Source of the DNA: Saccoglossus kowalevskii
Lineage: Eukaryota; Hemichordata; Enteropneusta; Harrimaniidae
Direction: 5' to 3'
DNA length: 57,704 bases
NCBI RefSeq assembly: GCF_000003605.2
Contig: NW_003114469.1
Coordinates: 188,369 to 246,072 of the forward strand
A program made the position numbers and the translations under genes. The notes under the pieces were generated by a model. It made no database searches. It saw only the letters and a list, made by a program, of their open reading frames with translations, and had not been told where the DNA came from. Shown here piece by piece: positions 23,960 to 36,905 of this stretch. The first letter of the stretch is position 1, and every line of letters begins with the position of its first letter.

Positions 23960-25480
23960 GTCTGCATATTTTAGTCACGGTACTCCATGGTTTAAGTAGG
24001 GTTTTGATATTGTGAATCATGAAATACTATTAAAAAGTATTCGGTATCTGTGGAACATCTCTGAGTTGGCTCAATTCTTATTTGACATTAGATGTCAGAG
24101 TGGTTCTGTTAGAGGGCGCACATTCCATACGCGTGATTTGAAGTGAGTGTACATTATTGCTCAGTGCTTGGCCCACTGTTATTCAGTATATGTACATCTC
24201 CGATAGCAAGCATTATTGAAATTAACGGATTATCGTATCACTTGTTTGTGAGCCAACTGCGTATGACCTTCAACCAAAACCCTTTGTGAAATGTCAATGA
24301 GATAATAAGCTCAATTACTGCATTTATAATTTGAAAACTGCATACAGGAAAAAAAGCTTCAACTAAATCCACAGTTCGGTCACTGGAAGCATAGTGGTTG
24401 TCGCATCAGACTCATGATCGGTAGACCCAAGTTCAAAACCTACCTTAGGCTGAACATCAAAGGGTCGACCCCTACCCTGGGTGAGTGTGCCACAGACTCA
24501 ATGGGAAGGCCAATTCCACTGGCCAAGATTCATTTACTAAGGCCCGCAGGTGCTTGTGTTCGACCGAGCCTGTTTGATAGCGCATTAAAATTACATTTGA
24601 TAGGGAGATGGTCACACATCCCTGCCATGTAGTCCCAAACAGGAAATGACTTCTGTGGCAAAAAATGCACTAGCACTAGCAATTTGCTCTTACAAAAAAA
24701 AGTCAGGTAAGACAACAGTAACATTCAATGTCCGGAACTGTCGCCTGGCAAAAAAAAAAAAACATTATAAAAAAGTGTATGTAATATCAGATTTTTGTTC
24801 AACTACAAAGAGTATCTCAAATCAGAAAGTATCTGTCTGTCAAAATTACAACAATTTCCATTCATGTGCTGACCAGTTACAGACTTGATTTCTGCAACGA
24901 TTTATTGTATGGCATTTCTGGTGTTGAAATCTATTTTTTGGGTTGTGTTTGACGCATATGCCACCGATTATAATCACCACCTTTGTAAAGTTAACTAATT
25001 ATTACCTCACCAGTTATGTCCTATACCACGATTTGCATTATCCTTGAAGGGGTGTCTTGTAAATTCATTACTGAAATCGCCCGAAGTCCATGTGTCATTC
25101 TCCCGATGGGTGACTTTAATTATGGAGCCACGAATTTGAAAACAAACTTGCTAAAATCAAATGACAACTGAAACCATTTTCACACCATAACTATTATATT
25201 GCAAACTAAGCTCAGCTTTTGTTTTGTAAGCTAACAGTGTGGACCAATGTGTAATCATGACCGTTTGCATATTTCAATATATCAATGATTTTGTAACCGT
25301 CGATAACATTCATTCATTCATAAGGACGAAAATTGACATTCACACTTTAGCTTTAATAAAGTAAATTAACCACACATAATCATTGTTTACCTATTTAATC
25401 AAAGCATCATGCATTGAAAATGCAGGCATGTTCAATCATAGCAATATGTCAGCGCTGTAAATAGTTTGTTTGTAAACATA
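23960..25480. repeat. Spacer repeat S, copy 2 (interrupted by a SINE)
   Basis: Homologous to 9840-11340 and 42300-43780, with a SINE in place of the GATAATCGATAGGCGACGTC region. It contains a second CTCF-like core (TTAGAGGGCGC, about 24109-24119) that is also present at 42404 in copy 3. Confidence 0.55.
24375..24702 (+). repeat. tRNA-derived SINE
   Basis: The head has an RNA polymerase III A-box-like GAAGCATAGTGG (about 24387-24398), an anticodon-arm-like CAGACTCATGATCGG, and a B-box-like AGTTCAAAACC (24430-24440), in correct order and spacing. A body of about 250 bases follows, ending in an A run (24694-24702). The head is too degenerate and extended to be a working tRNA gene. No clear target-site duplication was found. 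Confidence 0.7.
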
Positions 25481-26249
25481 GTTTGGTCAATAATGACGGG
25501 GTGCGAAGTAAGTAAGTAAAGAAGTATTACTGTCCAAACTGTGCTATCCAATAGTTCACCTTTATGTGTGTTTTTTTCAAAGAAAATACCTGTACGGTAG
25601 GACATTTAGTTGACACATCTTTATAAAAAAAGCAAAATTTCAATGCAATTTGTGAATTTTTCGTGATTGGCTCGACAGTTTTGTTGATGCTCAGTCGGCG
25701 TACAGTTTATGTGCCTGTTTAACTGTTTGAGACAAGAATATCGTTGGTCACCAGTGTTTATCCACTCGAAAAAAAAATATCAATATTAATATTAATCAAT
25801 ACCATTATTATTATTACCTACATGTATGTATTTGTTTATTGGTATGCCGTAAAAATAAGAGATGTGCGTGTGCAGTAATATAAAAGATCTGAACAGGAAA
25901 TTACAAGACAAAGGATTTTTTCTTTAGTGTTGAGGAAAAAGTTATTCGGAAAGGGAAAAAACATTGTTGGACCTTGGGAGATCTGCTATTTGTGTGTTTA
26001 CATTTTGTGAGTACATTCAATAACACACCGCGCACCTGTGTAGTGGCGTGTTTTGTTATTTCGCTAAACGAATATTATATTATTTGTGCGTTACGATTTA
26101 TTATTTTATATGCCTATGGCATGTAGTTACACAATGCACCTCTAGTTTGTCTGGTTCATTTTCTATCTCATACTCAAGATGATAGTTTGACTTGACCCAC
26201 AATTTAAAGAGTGGAAAATAAGGTTTGTCTTCATCTTTCTTGACATTAT
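25481..26249. other. Spacer segment, nothing recognised
   Basis: AT-rich sequence with no coding exon or clear repeat. Contains a TTTGTTATTTC(A/G)CT piece also seen before B3 (about 44690). Confidence 0.4.
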
Positions 26250-27070
26250 GTGACATTTAGCAATTAACAGTCGATGGTTATAAATTATTAGGGTAAGAAG
26301 TATTTCTAAATACTTCTAAATGTCCGTAATGGAGATACATCCATATTTCTCTTGGTCAGGGCACAGTTTGTATAATATCTTCTATGTATTAGCTTAAATT
26401 TAAAAGCCTGAACTTGTGTGTCAATTGACATTTTAAAGGGCAGTTTGTAAATTGAATTCCAAAATTCTTTAAAATTAAATTCCCTTTCATAGTACTGTTC
26501 GATGACTGGTTTTATGTGATTTTCACCTTTGATGGCCTTACTAACACATTTTTTTTAAAGTGTTTCAATATCAATGAAGTTATAATCAAAGTAATACTTG
26601 TGGTTCAGATCCTCAAAGTGTTTTGGGAAGAGACAAAATTATTCCATGAAGTACGAATATTTCGTTAATATATAGTTGTTTTGACAGTAATTTATTCAAT
26701 TCCAAGAACACCTTGTGTTATTTTTGTTAAAGTCTGAGCGTTGGGTAGTAAACTGATTCCAGATGATTTGACTGGTGTTCAAGGCAAAATAGTCTTTCTC
26801 ATTAAGGTGATCGGAATAAGACCATGCTTCCAATGCTTCTTAATAAAACTTACATGTATGAGTTTCCCAACAGTAAAGTTACATTTAAATAGATATTTGA
26901 CACCAAAATTTAACGAGCGATGGTCGAAGGTCATCTTCCAGGGATGATTCGTCATTTAAATCTCTTCTAATTTGTAAGTTAGTTAAATATCTGAAGCATT
27001 CAGACGACCTTCTAAGACCATCACTTTCCAGGCAATCCCGTCTCATCCTTTCAGAGAAAGTCAACAATAA
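26250..27070 (-). pseudogene. LINE retrotransposon C-terminal relic (minus strand)
   Basis: The reverse complement reads SLPKHFEDLNHKYYFDYNF, IKPVIEQYYEREF, KEFWNSIYKLPFKMSIDTQV, then QAFKFKLIHRRYYTN. This is the sequence style found after the reverse-transcriptase domain of many animal LINEs, just before the usual zinc-knuckle end. Stops and frame changes are present and no 5' part (endonuclease, RT core) was seen. It lies between spacer S and B2 only in unit 2. Confidence 0.6.
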
Positions 27071-27802
27071 TTCAACCTTGTGAAGAATATCATTAGTGGC
27101 ACTAACTATTCTGAGTAGGTAATTTATATTGCATCTTTAGTCAAACTACATTTGAAACATATTTCAATGCACGTGGTCATATTACTTTTGTAGGTACATT
27201 CAATATATGAATTTTGATTTTTTTTAAATGTACATGGGTTCCTTGTTTTATCAAATGTGATATCAGGATACAAAAGGCTTGCAGTTGAACAAAACATTTT
27301 TTGAATTAAATAAATCGGTAGACTGGCATACCTCTTTTCAAAGCTCTTCTTTTTTCGGACTTTAGTCTTTGTGATGGTATTTTAGTAATGCATGATATAG
27401 TTTGCGTCATTAAAATTGTTATTTTCAGATATTAGTATTTAATATAAGTAACACAAATGTGCGACGCCAATTGGTATAGCAAATACAAGTCGACAAAAGA
27501 ATGATATTTGTATGTATCCCACCACCGACACTATCGCTTATTAAAAATATGTTCATTAAAGTCACTAAAGCCAAAACAGTGATACAAGTTCAACTAAGTT
27601 CAGGCATCATACAGATTACTATTTGATGTGGTTAAAACCAGTTTATCCAAGCCTATTCAAACAATGGCGAATACAAACTCATTAGTTATACGTGTGAAAT
27701 GCACACTTAGATAATACGACAGACTTTGGAACCAATCACTGTTAAAATACAATAAAACCTCTTGCTGGCGTATATTTATTGCCTTGGAGTCGTACATAAA
27801 AC

Positions 27803-30800
27803 ATGTCTCGCCTCGTGCTACTAACGGTAGTCTGCCTTGCAATTTTTAATAAAGGTAAGTAAAGTTCGCATCACACCATTTCAACGGATTTCTTCTCAGA
27901 TTATCATATGTATACGTGGCCCACGTACCGTTAAATGAACAACGTTTCCTTGCATGCAAACAGCTACATGTTCAGTACATTTATGAGTTGTTACAAGTTA
28001 CTATTTATATATCTCCATAGATGCATTGTCAAGTGGACTCTTTGGCGAGGGTGGCGAAGCTGGGTCGTTGAGTGGGGCTTTGGAAGATAAATCCATACTC
28101 AGAGCATTTTTGATGAAACAAATTGTCGGTAATGTAGGCGGTGGTAGTACTGGCGCGCCACTTCCCCTATTGCGAGCACTGATGACTGGCCAGACCCCAC
28201 CACCAATAGTACGAGCGATGATAGCTAAACGTGTTATGGAGGTGTGTAATATATTTATCTCATCAATTAATATCATATCATACAATTTCACAGCATAGCA
28301 TAGCATAGCATATAAGAAACAAATTCCCTAATAATGTTTTCCATATTGTTCTGTGTAAAAGGAGGTCACTGGTCCCTCCAGATTATCAGTGCAATTGCAC
28401 TCCGTTACAGTAATCACTGACTGATTATTGTACTATGAGCAGTGTGTATACACATATTCTGATGGGTAAAGGGTGTTTCGATTATCAGTTAATCGCAATA
28501 TAAACATGTCTAAATAACCATACTATCATCTAAGCCCACAGGCGCCATGTATTTAAATCACTCAAGCATCAGTATATGTTCGCATATTCTAAACACTTTA
28601 CCCATAGTTTGTCCGATGATTTTTAGCTTTTTTACTATACATTCTCCGGAGCTAATTTACTCATTAGTGGTTCATATGTGATATACTTTTTTCTGTAGAG
28701 TGGTCTACGTAGGCTATATTAGATCACAACAATGACATAAACACATGTAATAAGTCGCCTATGTAGACAAAATACAGAAACGATTCATTGATCATTTAGT
28801 TCATAAAATCAAAAACATAAAAGTCTCACTACACCAGTTCTTGTACAAAAAGCTAATTTGTGTTCAATATGTTCTTTTCAAGAACACCGACGAGAGTGGT
28901 TCCTTTCTCCCCAAACTGTTGGTCTTCCGAAAAGTTGCCGGCGAATTTGGAATGAAAATTATAGAAGGGCTGAGGGCGAGGAAACAGTCTGATAGAGTAT
29001 ACACGTTTGTTATATCTCCACTATGTGACTGCGCTCTAGAATACATGTGAGCTAAGTACATCGTAATAAGCAAACGTTGCATTCACCTTTGAATCGAGTG
29101 CAACCTCAGTGTTCTGTACGTTGAAAACATCTTTCATATAATTATCGCTCTCAAGCGAGAAGCGTCTCTGCCCGTGACATCAACATGACCCTGTGAATGG
29201 ACATTTTTCTCTCTGGGTCATAAAAGTTCCAAGTCACTTGGCAAGCTATAAGATATAAATAATATATAATATTATATTATTGTGATATGTACATATACGT
29301 TTTCATTTATAATACAAATTTATCTGGAAGTCAGTGGCCCTAGTGTCGATATATACAAATCCCGCAATACTGTATAATATGGTATTCACTGTAATATTCT
29401 CTTTTAGTATAATGCATACTATTACAAAACATTACGTTCACTATCTTTTTTTTTCATTTTTCCATAGTGATGATAAAGGTGAAATGAAGGGATTTTCTGT
29501 TGACCTCATCAATGCAGGTATTGTTTTTAAAGTTAACCATATGAATTCTAGCCCAATGTAATGTAGTTAAATACGTAACGGATAGGTTCGAGTAGGCTTG
29601 GTGGGTGGGGATGTATTACTACTTGTAATGGTAAAATAGTACAGGACATCAATCGCATTTATTTATTTTACATGGCAACAATTTATACGGATAACGATTG
29701 ATTGTGTTATTTGAAATCAATATAACAAAAATTAATACAATGTGGTATGTTACTTAAATTTTCTTAGTCTGTGAGGAAGCTAGAAGGAACTGCGAAATAC
29801 TATATGACTATGATCCCAAATGTTTTTCTCATGATGGTCACCACTTTTTGCTAGGCGAAGGTGAGAACATATTTGTCATTAAATTTTATACGATTTTTTT
29901 GTCACATGCAATAGTTATTTGACAATGAAAAACAACAACATTTCTTCTGTAAGCAAATCGAAATTGTTTACTTAAATTATAAAACATCGCGGGTAATTGT
30001 TTCTCATATCGAAATTTGAATTTATAGTTCAATACACCATTAGAACATTATTACCAAACGATTGCTACACACTAATCCGTATTGCAACAACACTAGGAGA
30101 AAAATGCTAATAAAGTCCGTTTTCAATTGTTTTTCAATCATAGGCCTTATTTCAAAACAATATGACGTTTGCATGTCGTGGTTTAAAACAAAAGATCGTA
30201 CACACGTTGCGGCATTTACGGAGCCATATTGGAAAACAAAGAACGAATTTCATTTGTTCGTGCCAACGGACAATCCAAACGATTTCGACCCAACCAATAT
30301 TGCTGGCAAGAAAATCGGTAAGTTGGCCATAATTCAATTATTAAAAATGCTAAACGTAAGTAAAGTATGTAATGTGATGTGATGTAATTTCATGTAATAT
30401 ATGTTTTCAAAGGTTTCTTGGAAGGGAGGACTGGGGGTCATACTTGCCTTGAAGACCTGAGAGGTGCTGATACAATGACGCCTGAATATGTTCTTTCAAA
30501 AACTGACTTTCTTAACAAATTAGGAAATGGAGAGGTAAAGAAATTCGTTTATTGAATAATATAATTTCTCATAGTATTCTATTAACCCTTTTCGTAGCAA
30601 GGTCAAGTTTTGTCATCTTTCACAAAATAAATTCGTCTAATTGTTTCCATATTTTGTTAGCAATGTTGATCGAGATTTGTTGGCAATAACAAAATTTTCC
30701 CATATATTCCAAATTTATCAATGTATAGAGAAATACAGAAACATTTACACATATTTCACACCTAAATGTTGGCGTTCAAATAGATTGAATGTTTTCATAT

Positions 30801-31310
30801 ACGAGAAGTGTAAAACTTCTTCCTATTAAATAGCTAGATGCTGCGTTTGTTATTGATGGGTTTGAGCATTATCTTACAAATGGATTCCAGAAGATTGGCG
30901 AACGCATCAAATGTGCAGAGTCAGGTATTACTCATGCTGTTGCCAGGAAGGACAATGACGTCACTGACTGGTTCAGTGAAACGTTGAGAAAGATGAAGAC
31001 GAACGGAAAGTATTATGGTCTGTGCAACAAGGCTAAACGGGATCACGGTGAGATCGTAATTCATTTATTGCACTAAAAAATGAACTAATTTGAGTACATT
31101 TACGTGAATTCTGAATAAAGTCATATGTAAAAGAAAACCCGATTTTTAACAATACAACTGTATACATCAAAGTTTATTTGACATTAATTTTTTTAAAAAC
31201 TATAAATCTTCTTTAATCCAGGTTCGAAGGGACCAATTAACTGTGTCGTCGAAGGTGAACAGGTCGATGAATTTGCCAAGATCAAGTGTGGCGAGGGATG
31301 CTGGGTTTAA
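27803..31310 (+). CDS. Copy B2: secreted PBP2-fold protein, nine exons
   Basis: Exons: 27803-27854, 28021-28241, 28883-29046, 29468-29517, 29768-29860, 30144-30317, 30413-30534, 30834-31047, 31222-31310. GT-AG throughout; joined frame open, 392 residues. Signal sequence MSRLVLLTVVCLAIFNK. Exon 2 carries an extra Ser codon (VGGGSTGAP) and exon 8 lacks one codon (DGFEHYL against DGFAKNYL), both in frame. Exon 5 is of the ILYDYDPKCF type and exon 6 has the KNEFHLFVPTDNPND variant, so the outer strand near the pocket entrance differs from A1 and A2. The Arg of KTKDRTHVAAF, the RTGGHT loop and the Asp of LDAAFVID are kept. Polyadenylation-type AATAAA at 31387-31392. Second gene of unit 2. Confidence 0.8.
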
Positions 31311-31386
31311 TTGAAATGTATCTAATTGGGTAGATTCTATTCGTCGTTGTTATTTTTTAAATCATATGTATTCATTGAAGTATTAA

Positions 31387-31392
31387 AATAAA
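31387..31392 (+). other. AATAAA polyadenylation-type signal of B2
   Basis: AATAAAGCACTAAA lies 77 bases after the exon 9 stop, in the same context as in B1 and B3. Confidence 0.5.
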
Positions 31393-31445
31393 GCACTAAA
31401 ATATATTCATTGCTCTGCAAAGATAGACTGACAATATTCACTATG

Positions 31446-31597
31446 TTAACAGGCGGTAGTCGTCGCGCCACACATGCGTGAGATATATGTGTCTCTTTGT
31501 ATGCGACTGCGTCATACTTTCCATATATTCCCATTAGAAGAGTGCATTTGGTTGGGAAAAAATCAATATTTATCAACACACAAGTGTCGCCCTTTAA
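31446..31597. mobile_element. TTAA-flanked short element downstream of B2 (MITE-like)
   Basis: TTAA at both edges, with inner ends of the type (C)AGGCGGTAGTCGTCGCGC and, reversed, AGGGCGACAC. The unoccupied site in A1 and A3 is GAGTTAAACC(G/A)AGTAGTGG, so the extra DNA sits exactly at TTAA. The same site is filled by a longer relative after B3 (49904-50163). TTAA target use is typical of piggyBac-type elements; the superfamily is inferred from this alone. Confidence 0.5.
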
Positions 31598-34500
31598 ACC
31601 GATCGAATAGTGGAGTAAAAAAATTGCTTGTCTGAAGGATGGGCACTGATTGCAGTATGGTCAAATAATGTTACAAGCATTGTGTATTTTTACTTAAAAA
31701 ATCAAACGCTGGAGAAATAGCATTTAAAACGTGTTCATAATGTAATTCGTAAGCAAGCATTGTAATTCCCATTGGTGCGTCCATTGTATTAGAGTCATCA
31801 ATGGATTATCCAAATAGCGATGCAAATTGATTTAGTTAGTCATTGGGTGTCAAGAATGATGTTTTTTTTGTTTTCCAACGGAAATTGCAAAATCTTTCTT
31901 GTGGGAAAATATAATAACGTCATATTAACTCTTATTATTATAGATACACGCGAGTCAGTCAGCATATGTACAATATTAATAATCACAGTTTCCAAGTAAG
32001 TACTAAATTGAATGTTCAAAAAAATAACCTTGTTCAAACACAAACTTACAGTATTTCTCGAAATATATAGTACTAGTGTGTGTGGTTTATACAATAACTC
32101 ATAAAATAGAATGAACATATCTTTATGTTTTATTTCAAACGATCAACATTCGGCAAATTCACAGCTCCTATTTTCATGACAAAACTAATGTATTTTCTGT
32201 TCCCTTTTATGTTAATCTCTGTTGATTGTCTTGTATTTAGAAAGTAAACGGAATTATGTCTATGCATATATATTTAAATTTTTCGTAAATCGCTTATCTC
32301 ACTCACTGAATCTCAATATATGGGAAACGTATGCAAGACGAAAAAAGTGTTTAACTTCTGCTTTTTCATTGAGTGGTTGAATACTTATTTCTTCTTAAAG
32401 ACTACCGGTAACCATCGCCAGAAATGAGTGGACAAGATCACCGACTTCCGCCTCTGGCCAGTGCTCCACTGTCAAATAAACATCACAGGATATGCCATAG
32501 AGAATGCATTGCATAAACATATACTAGTATTAAAACAAAATTTAATTTTGAGTTTATATTTTTTTATTTTTCACTTTGTTGTGCTTCGTAATAGACAGGT
32601 GACGCTTCAAGCTTTTGATTTTTATAGATGTTTCCATGTGTTGCCCAATTTGCTGTAAAACCTGATGATAAATGCTACACTAGCACAGGGAATGGACGAT
32701 GTGTATCTGTATGATGTAACGTATGTGACTCGTCACGTTTGTTCGCTTCGTTCTGGATAATTTCTGGTTCAATACAAAGCGATGCAGCTGACGAAGTTGT
32801 AGACGCAGTATTCGCAGCCCAATGTATTCACACAGATGTACGATGTGTGAGCAAATATAACTGTTGTAATCCAAATAACAACAGGAAGTAACATGAATCA
32901 AGATAGGGTTTCAGATTATGTCCGTTATTCCACGTGAAACCACCCCACCTTTCGAACGCGAACCACTATCGCCATACTGCTTTTGGTGCTAAAGGTCAGA
33001 CCAATAGATCAACAAATTGTATGGTCGTTTTTCCACCACATAAACGAGGGTTTCATCACGACATCTGTCCCTGTGTTCCACGACAGTATCGACTTTTGTC
33101 TTGTAATGCGTCAGACAAAAGTAATTTGCATATCAACCACCTTCACAAGATTAGTCTGTCCACATATCTTTGTATTAAGTATTTTTAAGTATTGTATTTT
33201 TGTCTTTAACGCCATCTCGAGAGTGTACCAAAGGGCATCTCGTTCTCTGGCAACCACAACCATTTATTACATGGCTTCCTATGACCAGTTAACTAATACA
33301 GGTGGACACAGAACAAGGACAACAAAAGATTACCTCACTTACTATTGTTTCCAATCCCAAACAGTGAACTACTTATCATAACAATAGACTCTCATTAGGA
33401 TAGACAATATACCACTAAAGTCAATGACATCATCTGTTATCTTGAATATTTTTCATGAAATTACTGTCCCTGCAATGGGATAGACAGGAAATTCCTTCTT
33501 GACCAGATTCTATTTCTTGCAAACACCGTAATATTGTTACTCTACACGTACTGTGACCGTCATTGGTAACTACGCCGAGTAGTCGTTGCAATGCAGTTAT
33601 GTGTTAACAGTAGTAATGACCCCTCGCTCTTAATAAGTTGGCCATGGGATGAACAGCGAAATCTTGCAAGGGAAATTTAACAACTGGATTTGTACTGAAT
33701 ATTTTTCTGGCTGCAGGGGGTTCTTATATTGTCACTCTAATGGTTTAAATCAAATGTCTAATGATACTTATTCATTACATTACATTACATTACACATTTT
33801 ACTTACGTTTAGACATTATTAATCAAAGTCACATGTTTGTTTGTAATACAATTATCACTTCGCCACTCACGGCATGCGTGAAAGTAAGTTTCAAATCTAG
33901 GTAAAAGTAACAACAAACTTTATGTAAATACTAATCGTAATATACATTACATTGCATGGTCTAAATGCCTTTCATGCTTGCTCTCCTCAATAATTTGTCA
34001 CAGTTTTGTCACCATCTTCGATATACTATGTAAACATTCCATATTTAGAATTCGCATTTCTTAATAATCACTATCAGTGCAGGATTACGGCCCGCTGTGA
34101 TTTATGGGATGTATAATAATTATATGTAGTTCAATGACCGATCTTTTGACAGTCTTTATAATCAGTCGACAGTTCAAGCACTGAAAAAAAAATACTCGCA
34201 CTACTTTGCTTGTTTGCGCTACTTCCAGGCTAGTATCAAACTGTTTTAAACTACACTTTGAAATATTCACCGTAACACGTACTTAGCAAGTAGGGATTAT
34301 TTGAAGAAGTTAAATATCAAATGTGTAGTCTATTGTTTCGCCCATATGTGGTTCAAGTCTGACAACGTCACGCTCCCTCTATGTTTCTAATTGAAATCAC
34401 CTCGGCAGTTGACATCGGCAATTAGCAACATATCTGGGTTGGCGGTTATCTAATACTTAATTGAACATACATGTTTTCACTATTCTGGAAAATATGATCA

Positions 34501-34754
34501 GAACTGTATGTAAATAATGCATGCATCTATTTGAACCAATATCATTACCCATCACGTTACAGCAATTAATCGTTGCTATATACTCGTGGTCATTTTGAGG
34601 TGAACCTCCAAAGTATGCTGATGTGTGTAATAGTTTTGATGACACCCACAAATGTACTTCGGTCTGAAAGGGCAGCATAATAAACTCCTTCAATCTTTTA
34701 TTAGACTGATTGCTATCTGTATTACGTTATATTGCTATCTGTATTACTTTATAT
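31598..34754. other. Spacer B2 to R2
   Basis: Shares blocks with the B3-R3 spacer (31600-32100 against 50165-50620; 34130-34440 against 51200-51540) and with the B1-R1 spacer (about 32140-32400). The section 32400-33500 has no counterpart in B3-R3 and shows no recognisable gene; the 33.0-33.4 kb open frames carry no family signature. Confidence 0.45.
33745..33830 (-). repeat. Inverted fragment of array-gene intron 6
   Basis: The reverse complement reads ...GTCTAAACGTAAGTAAAATG, a run of GTAAT repeats, then an ATTAGAC-type end. This matches intron 6 of A3, B2 and B3 (CTAAACGTAAGTAAA and TAAACGTATATAAAATGTG, then the GTAAT tract) but in the opposite orientation. The corresponding place after B3 (about 50970) lacks it, so it was added in unit 2. 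Confidence 0.5.
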
Positions 34755-34941
34755 ATGCATTGACTAGCGGACTGTTTGGCGAGGGCAGCAAAGGTGGCTT
34801 GTTATATGGGTCTTTTGGGGATCAATTTCTTTTCACCGTCTTACCTTTAAAACAAATGTTAGTAACTTAGGGCGTAATGCTGTTCTACCACTCCCCCTGC
34901 CGCGAGCACTACGAGCGATGGTAGCACGAAGTGTTATGCAG
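34755..34941 (+). pseudogene. R2: orphan exon-2 relic with in-frame stop
   Basis: The frame ALTSGLFGEGSKGGLLYGS leads to an in-frame TAG at 34868-34870. After it, LPLP.RAL and RAMVARSVMQ pieces remain, with about 30 bases missing relative to R1. It ends at CAG|GTTTGTG as in R1 and R3. No partner exons lie nearby. R2 and R3 share the VT-stop, so they descend from one already broken copy or have exchanged sequence. Confidence 0.7.
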
Positions 34942-36569
34942 GTTTGTGATTACTATCATATCTTATCACTTGACTAAGGTACATATATTCGCAATAAATA
35001 ACCAGCAACACTAACATTATTACTAACAAAATTATTCATTGCCTAGTACATGCTACGATAACCGCTCTATCAGGCGAATGTTTGTATGAGAATTATCATC
35101 TCCTGACTCTCATGGGAGGGGCTAATATCTAGAGTAGTAATGTAGAATTATAACCATCAAATTATGATTTAAACCGTTGATTTTATGACCATTTTGTGAT
35201 TTTAGTCGATTTGGGGTTTGTATTGAATATTTACTACTTTAAGCGGGAAATATGTAACATATGCTGTAAATTAACACAACTATTTAAAGACGTACACAAA
35301 TTACCAAGTCGTTTTGTAGCACAGGAATACGTCACAGTAGAGGTTTACTTTACACCACAGGCTACATACCAAATGGTCACGTAGTATCACATGTGCATTT
35401 GTCCCAAGCACACGGTCATTTCGTTCACCCACGCGTGCATTTAGTCCACAGACACTTCGTACCATATAGTCACTATGCAACAAGTCACCACATCTCAAGT
35501 CGTTTCGTACCATTTACTCCCTTTGGACCAAATCACTCACTTTGAACTACACGTCTTCATCTTACTAATAAACACTACAGATAGCAAAATAAATATTTCA
35601 TACAATATATACTTATTGCTACATTGCTAGTGTGTCTGTATATGTGTGTGTCAGCAATCTTTATTTTATGTTTATGTCATATTACCTCAAACCCTGCCAA
35701 TAGAAGTGCATATAATCATGGGAAGAAACGATGTGCATGCCGTGTGATAACTGTCACAAATGTGATTGATAGGTCATACTTGTTTTCAACTCTGGAAGGA
35801 CAATTCGAATCTACCAGGTGTGCTTGTGATTTACATGACAAAGGGTGTTTACAACATTTGAAGGACAATTGGAATCTACCACGTGTTCTGTTATTTTAAT
35901 TACAAATGATGTTTATGATCTACTGAGTTGCCTACATGACACAGCTGCTAGCAAGATCACATTCTGTTTGGCTCATGTGGGAACCCAGATGGTGTCACTG
36001 AATCATGCCTATAAATTAGACAAACTGAGGACAGTTGGGTTCCAACTTTTGTACTGTGTATCCTGTGTTTGGCTACTGCGATATTGTGATCAAGTGATAT
36101 AGGCTTCATCCATCACTCTGTGGGACTTGTATGAACTTCTCTGTGATCTTCTGCTTCCAGTGGTGCCCTCCAAAATAACAGCGTTCCTCTGCAAGCAAGA
36201 CTCCTGTATTTCTTTGTTGTTGTTGTTGTTGTTGTGTTGTAGAGGCCATTGACTGTCATTAATTTCTACATTCTGGAACTGAGTTATCACCAATGCACAC
36301 CTCTCTAAGCAATCCCCTATTTTAGTGAATTAATCCATTGTATTTTTCTGTGCTTTATTTTTTGTAATTATTTTGAGAGGTATTAAAGCCAGGAGCTTTA
36401 ACTCGATATTTTGGTGTATGTGTATTTTATTTCCAGTAGTATCTGAAATTATGAAACAAACTTGATACTGCTCTTAAGAATGATTGGCAAAATAAAGGTT
36501 TGCTTGGAAAAAGACAGTATCTCAATAGAGATATACTAATTACATATTTGCCATGAGCAATTGAAGTCC
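34942..36569. other. Spacer R2 to the minisatellite, including dispersed repeat copy 2
   Basis: 34945-35290 matches the post-R1 spacer. 35310-35520 has short CACTTCGTACCA-like iterations. 35650-36330 is the second copy of the TATA-bearing dispersed repeat (CCTATAAATTAG near 36009), with a (TTG)n run at about 36211-36233. Relative to unit 1 the order of exon-2 relic and dispersed repeat is reversed. No gene recognised. Confidence 0.5.
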
Positions 36570-36905
36570 GGGAAGGATTCTACAAATTGACGGCATTCAA
36601 CTCAATCCTACAAATTGACGGCATTTAGGGTCAATTCTACAAACTGGCGACATTCAAGTCAATTGCTAAAAAATGTCGACATTCAAGTTCAAATTGTCAA
36701 TTTTCAAGAAAATGCTACAACTTGATGACCTTAAAATTAATCCTACAATTTGGCGACACTCAAGTAAATCCTACAAATTGACGAGCTTGATGTTAATCTT
36801 GCGAATTCGAGTCAATACTACAAACTGACGACATTCAAGTCAATCCTAAAAATTTACAAGATTCAAGAAAATCATACAAATTTACGACTTTGACATTAAT
36901 CCTCT
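36570..36905 (+). repeat. 28-bp degenerate minisatellite upstream of A3
   Basis: About 12 imperfect units beginning CTACAAATTGACG and ending (A/T)CAA(G/C)TCAATC, with some units shortened. It ends about 300 bases before exon 2 of A3, in the same relative position as the shorter tract before A2. Confidence 0.85.

Noticed and set aside
24387..24440. Functional tRNA gene with a CAT anticodon-like loop
   Set aside because: The B box is mutated, the stems pair poorly and a long body with an A-run tail follows, which fits a SINE rather than a tRNA.
32934..33381. Overlapping plus-strand open frames of 84 and 132 codons as a gene
   Set aside because: Two overlapping frames with no recognisable domain and no conserved counterpart in the sister spacer after B3.
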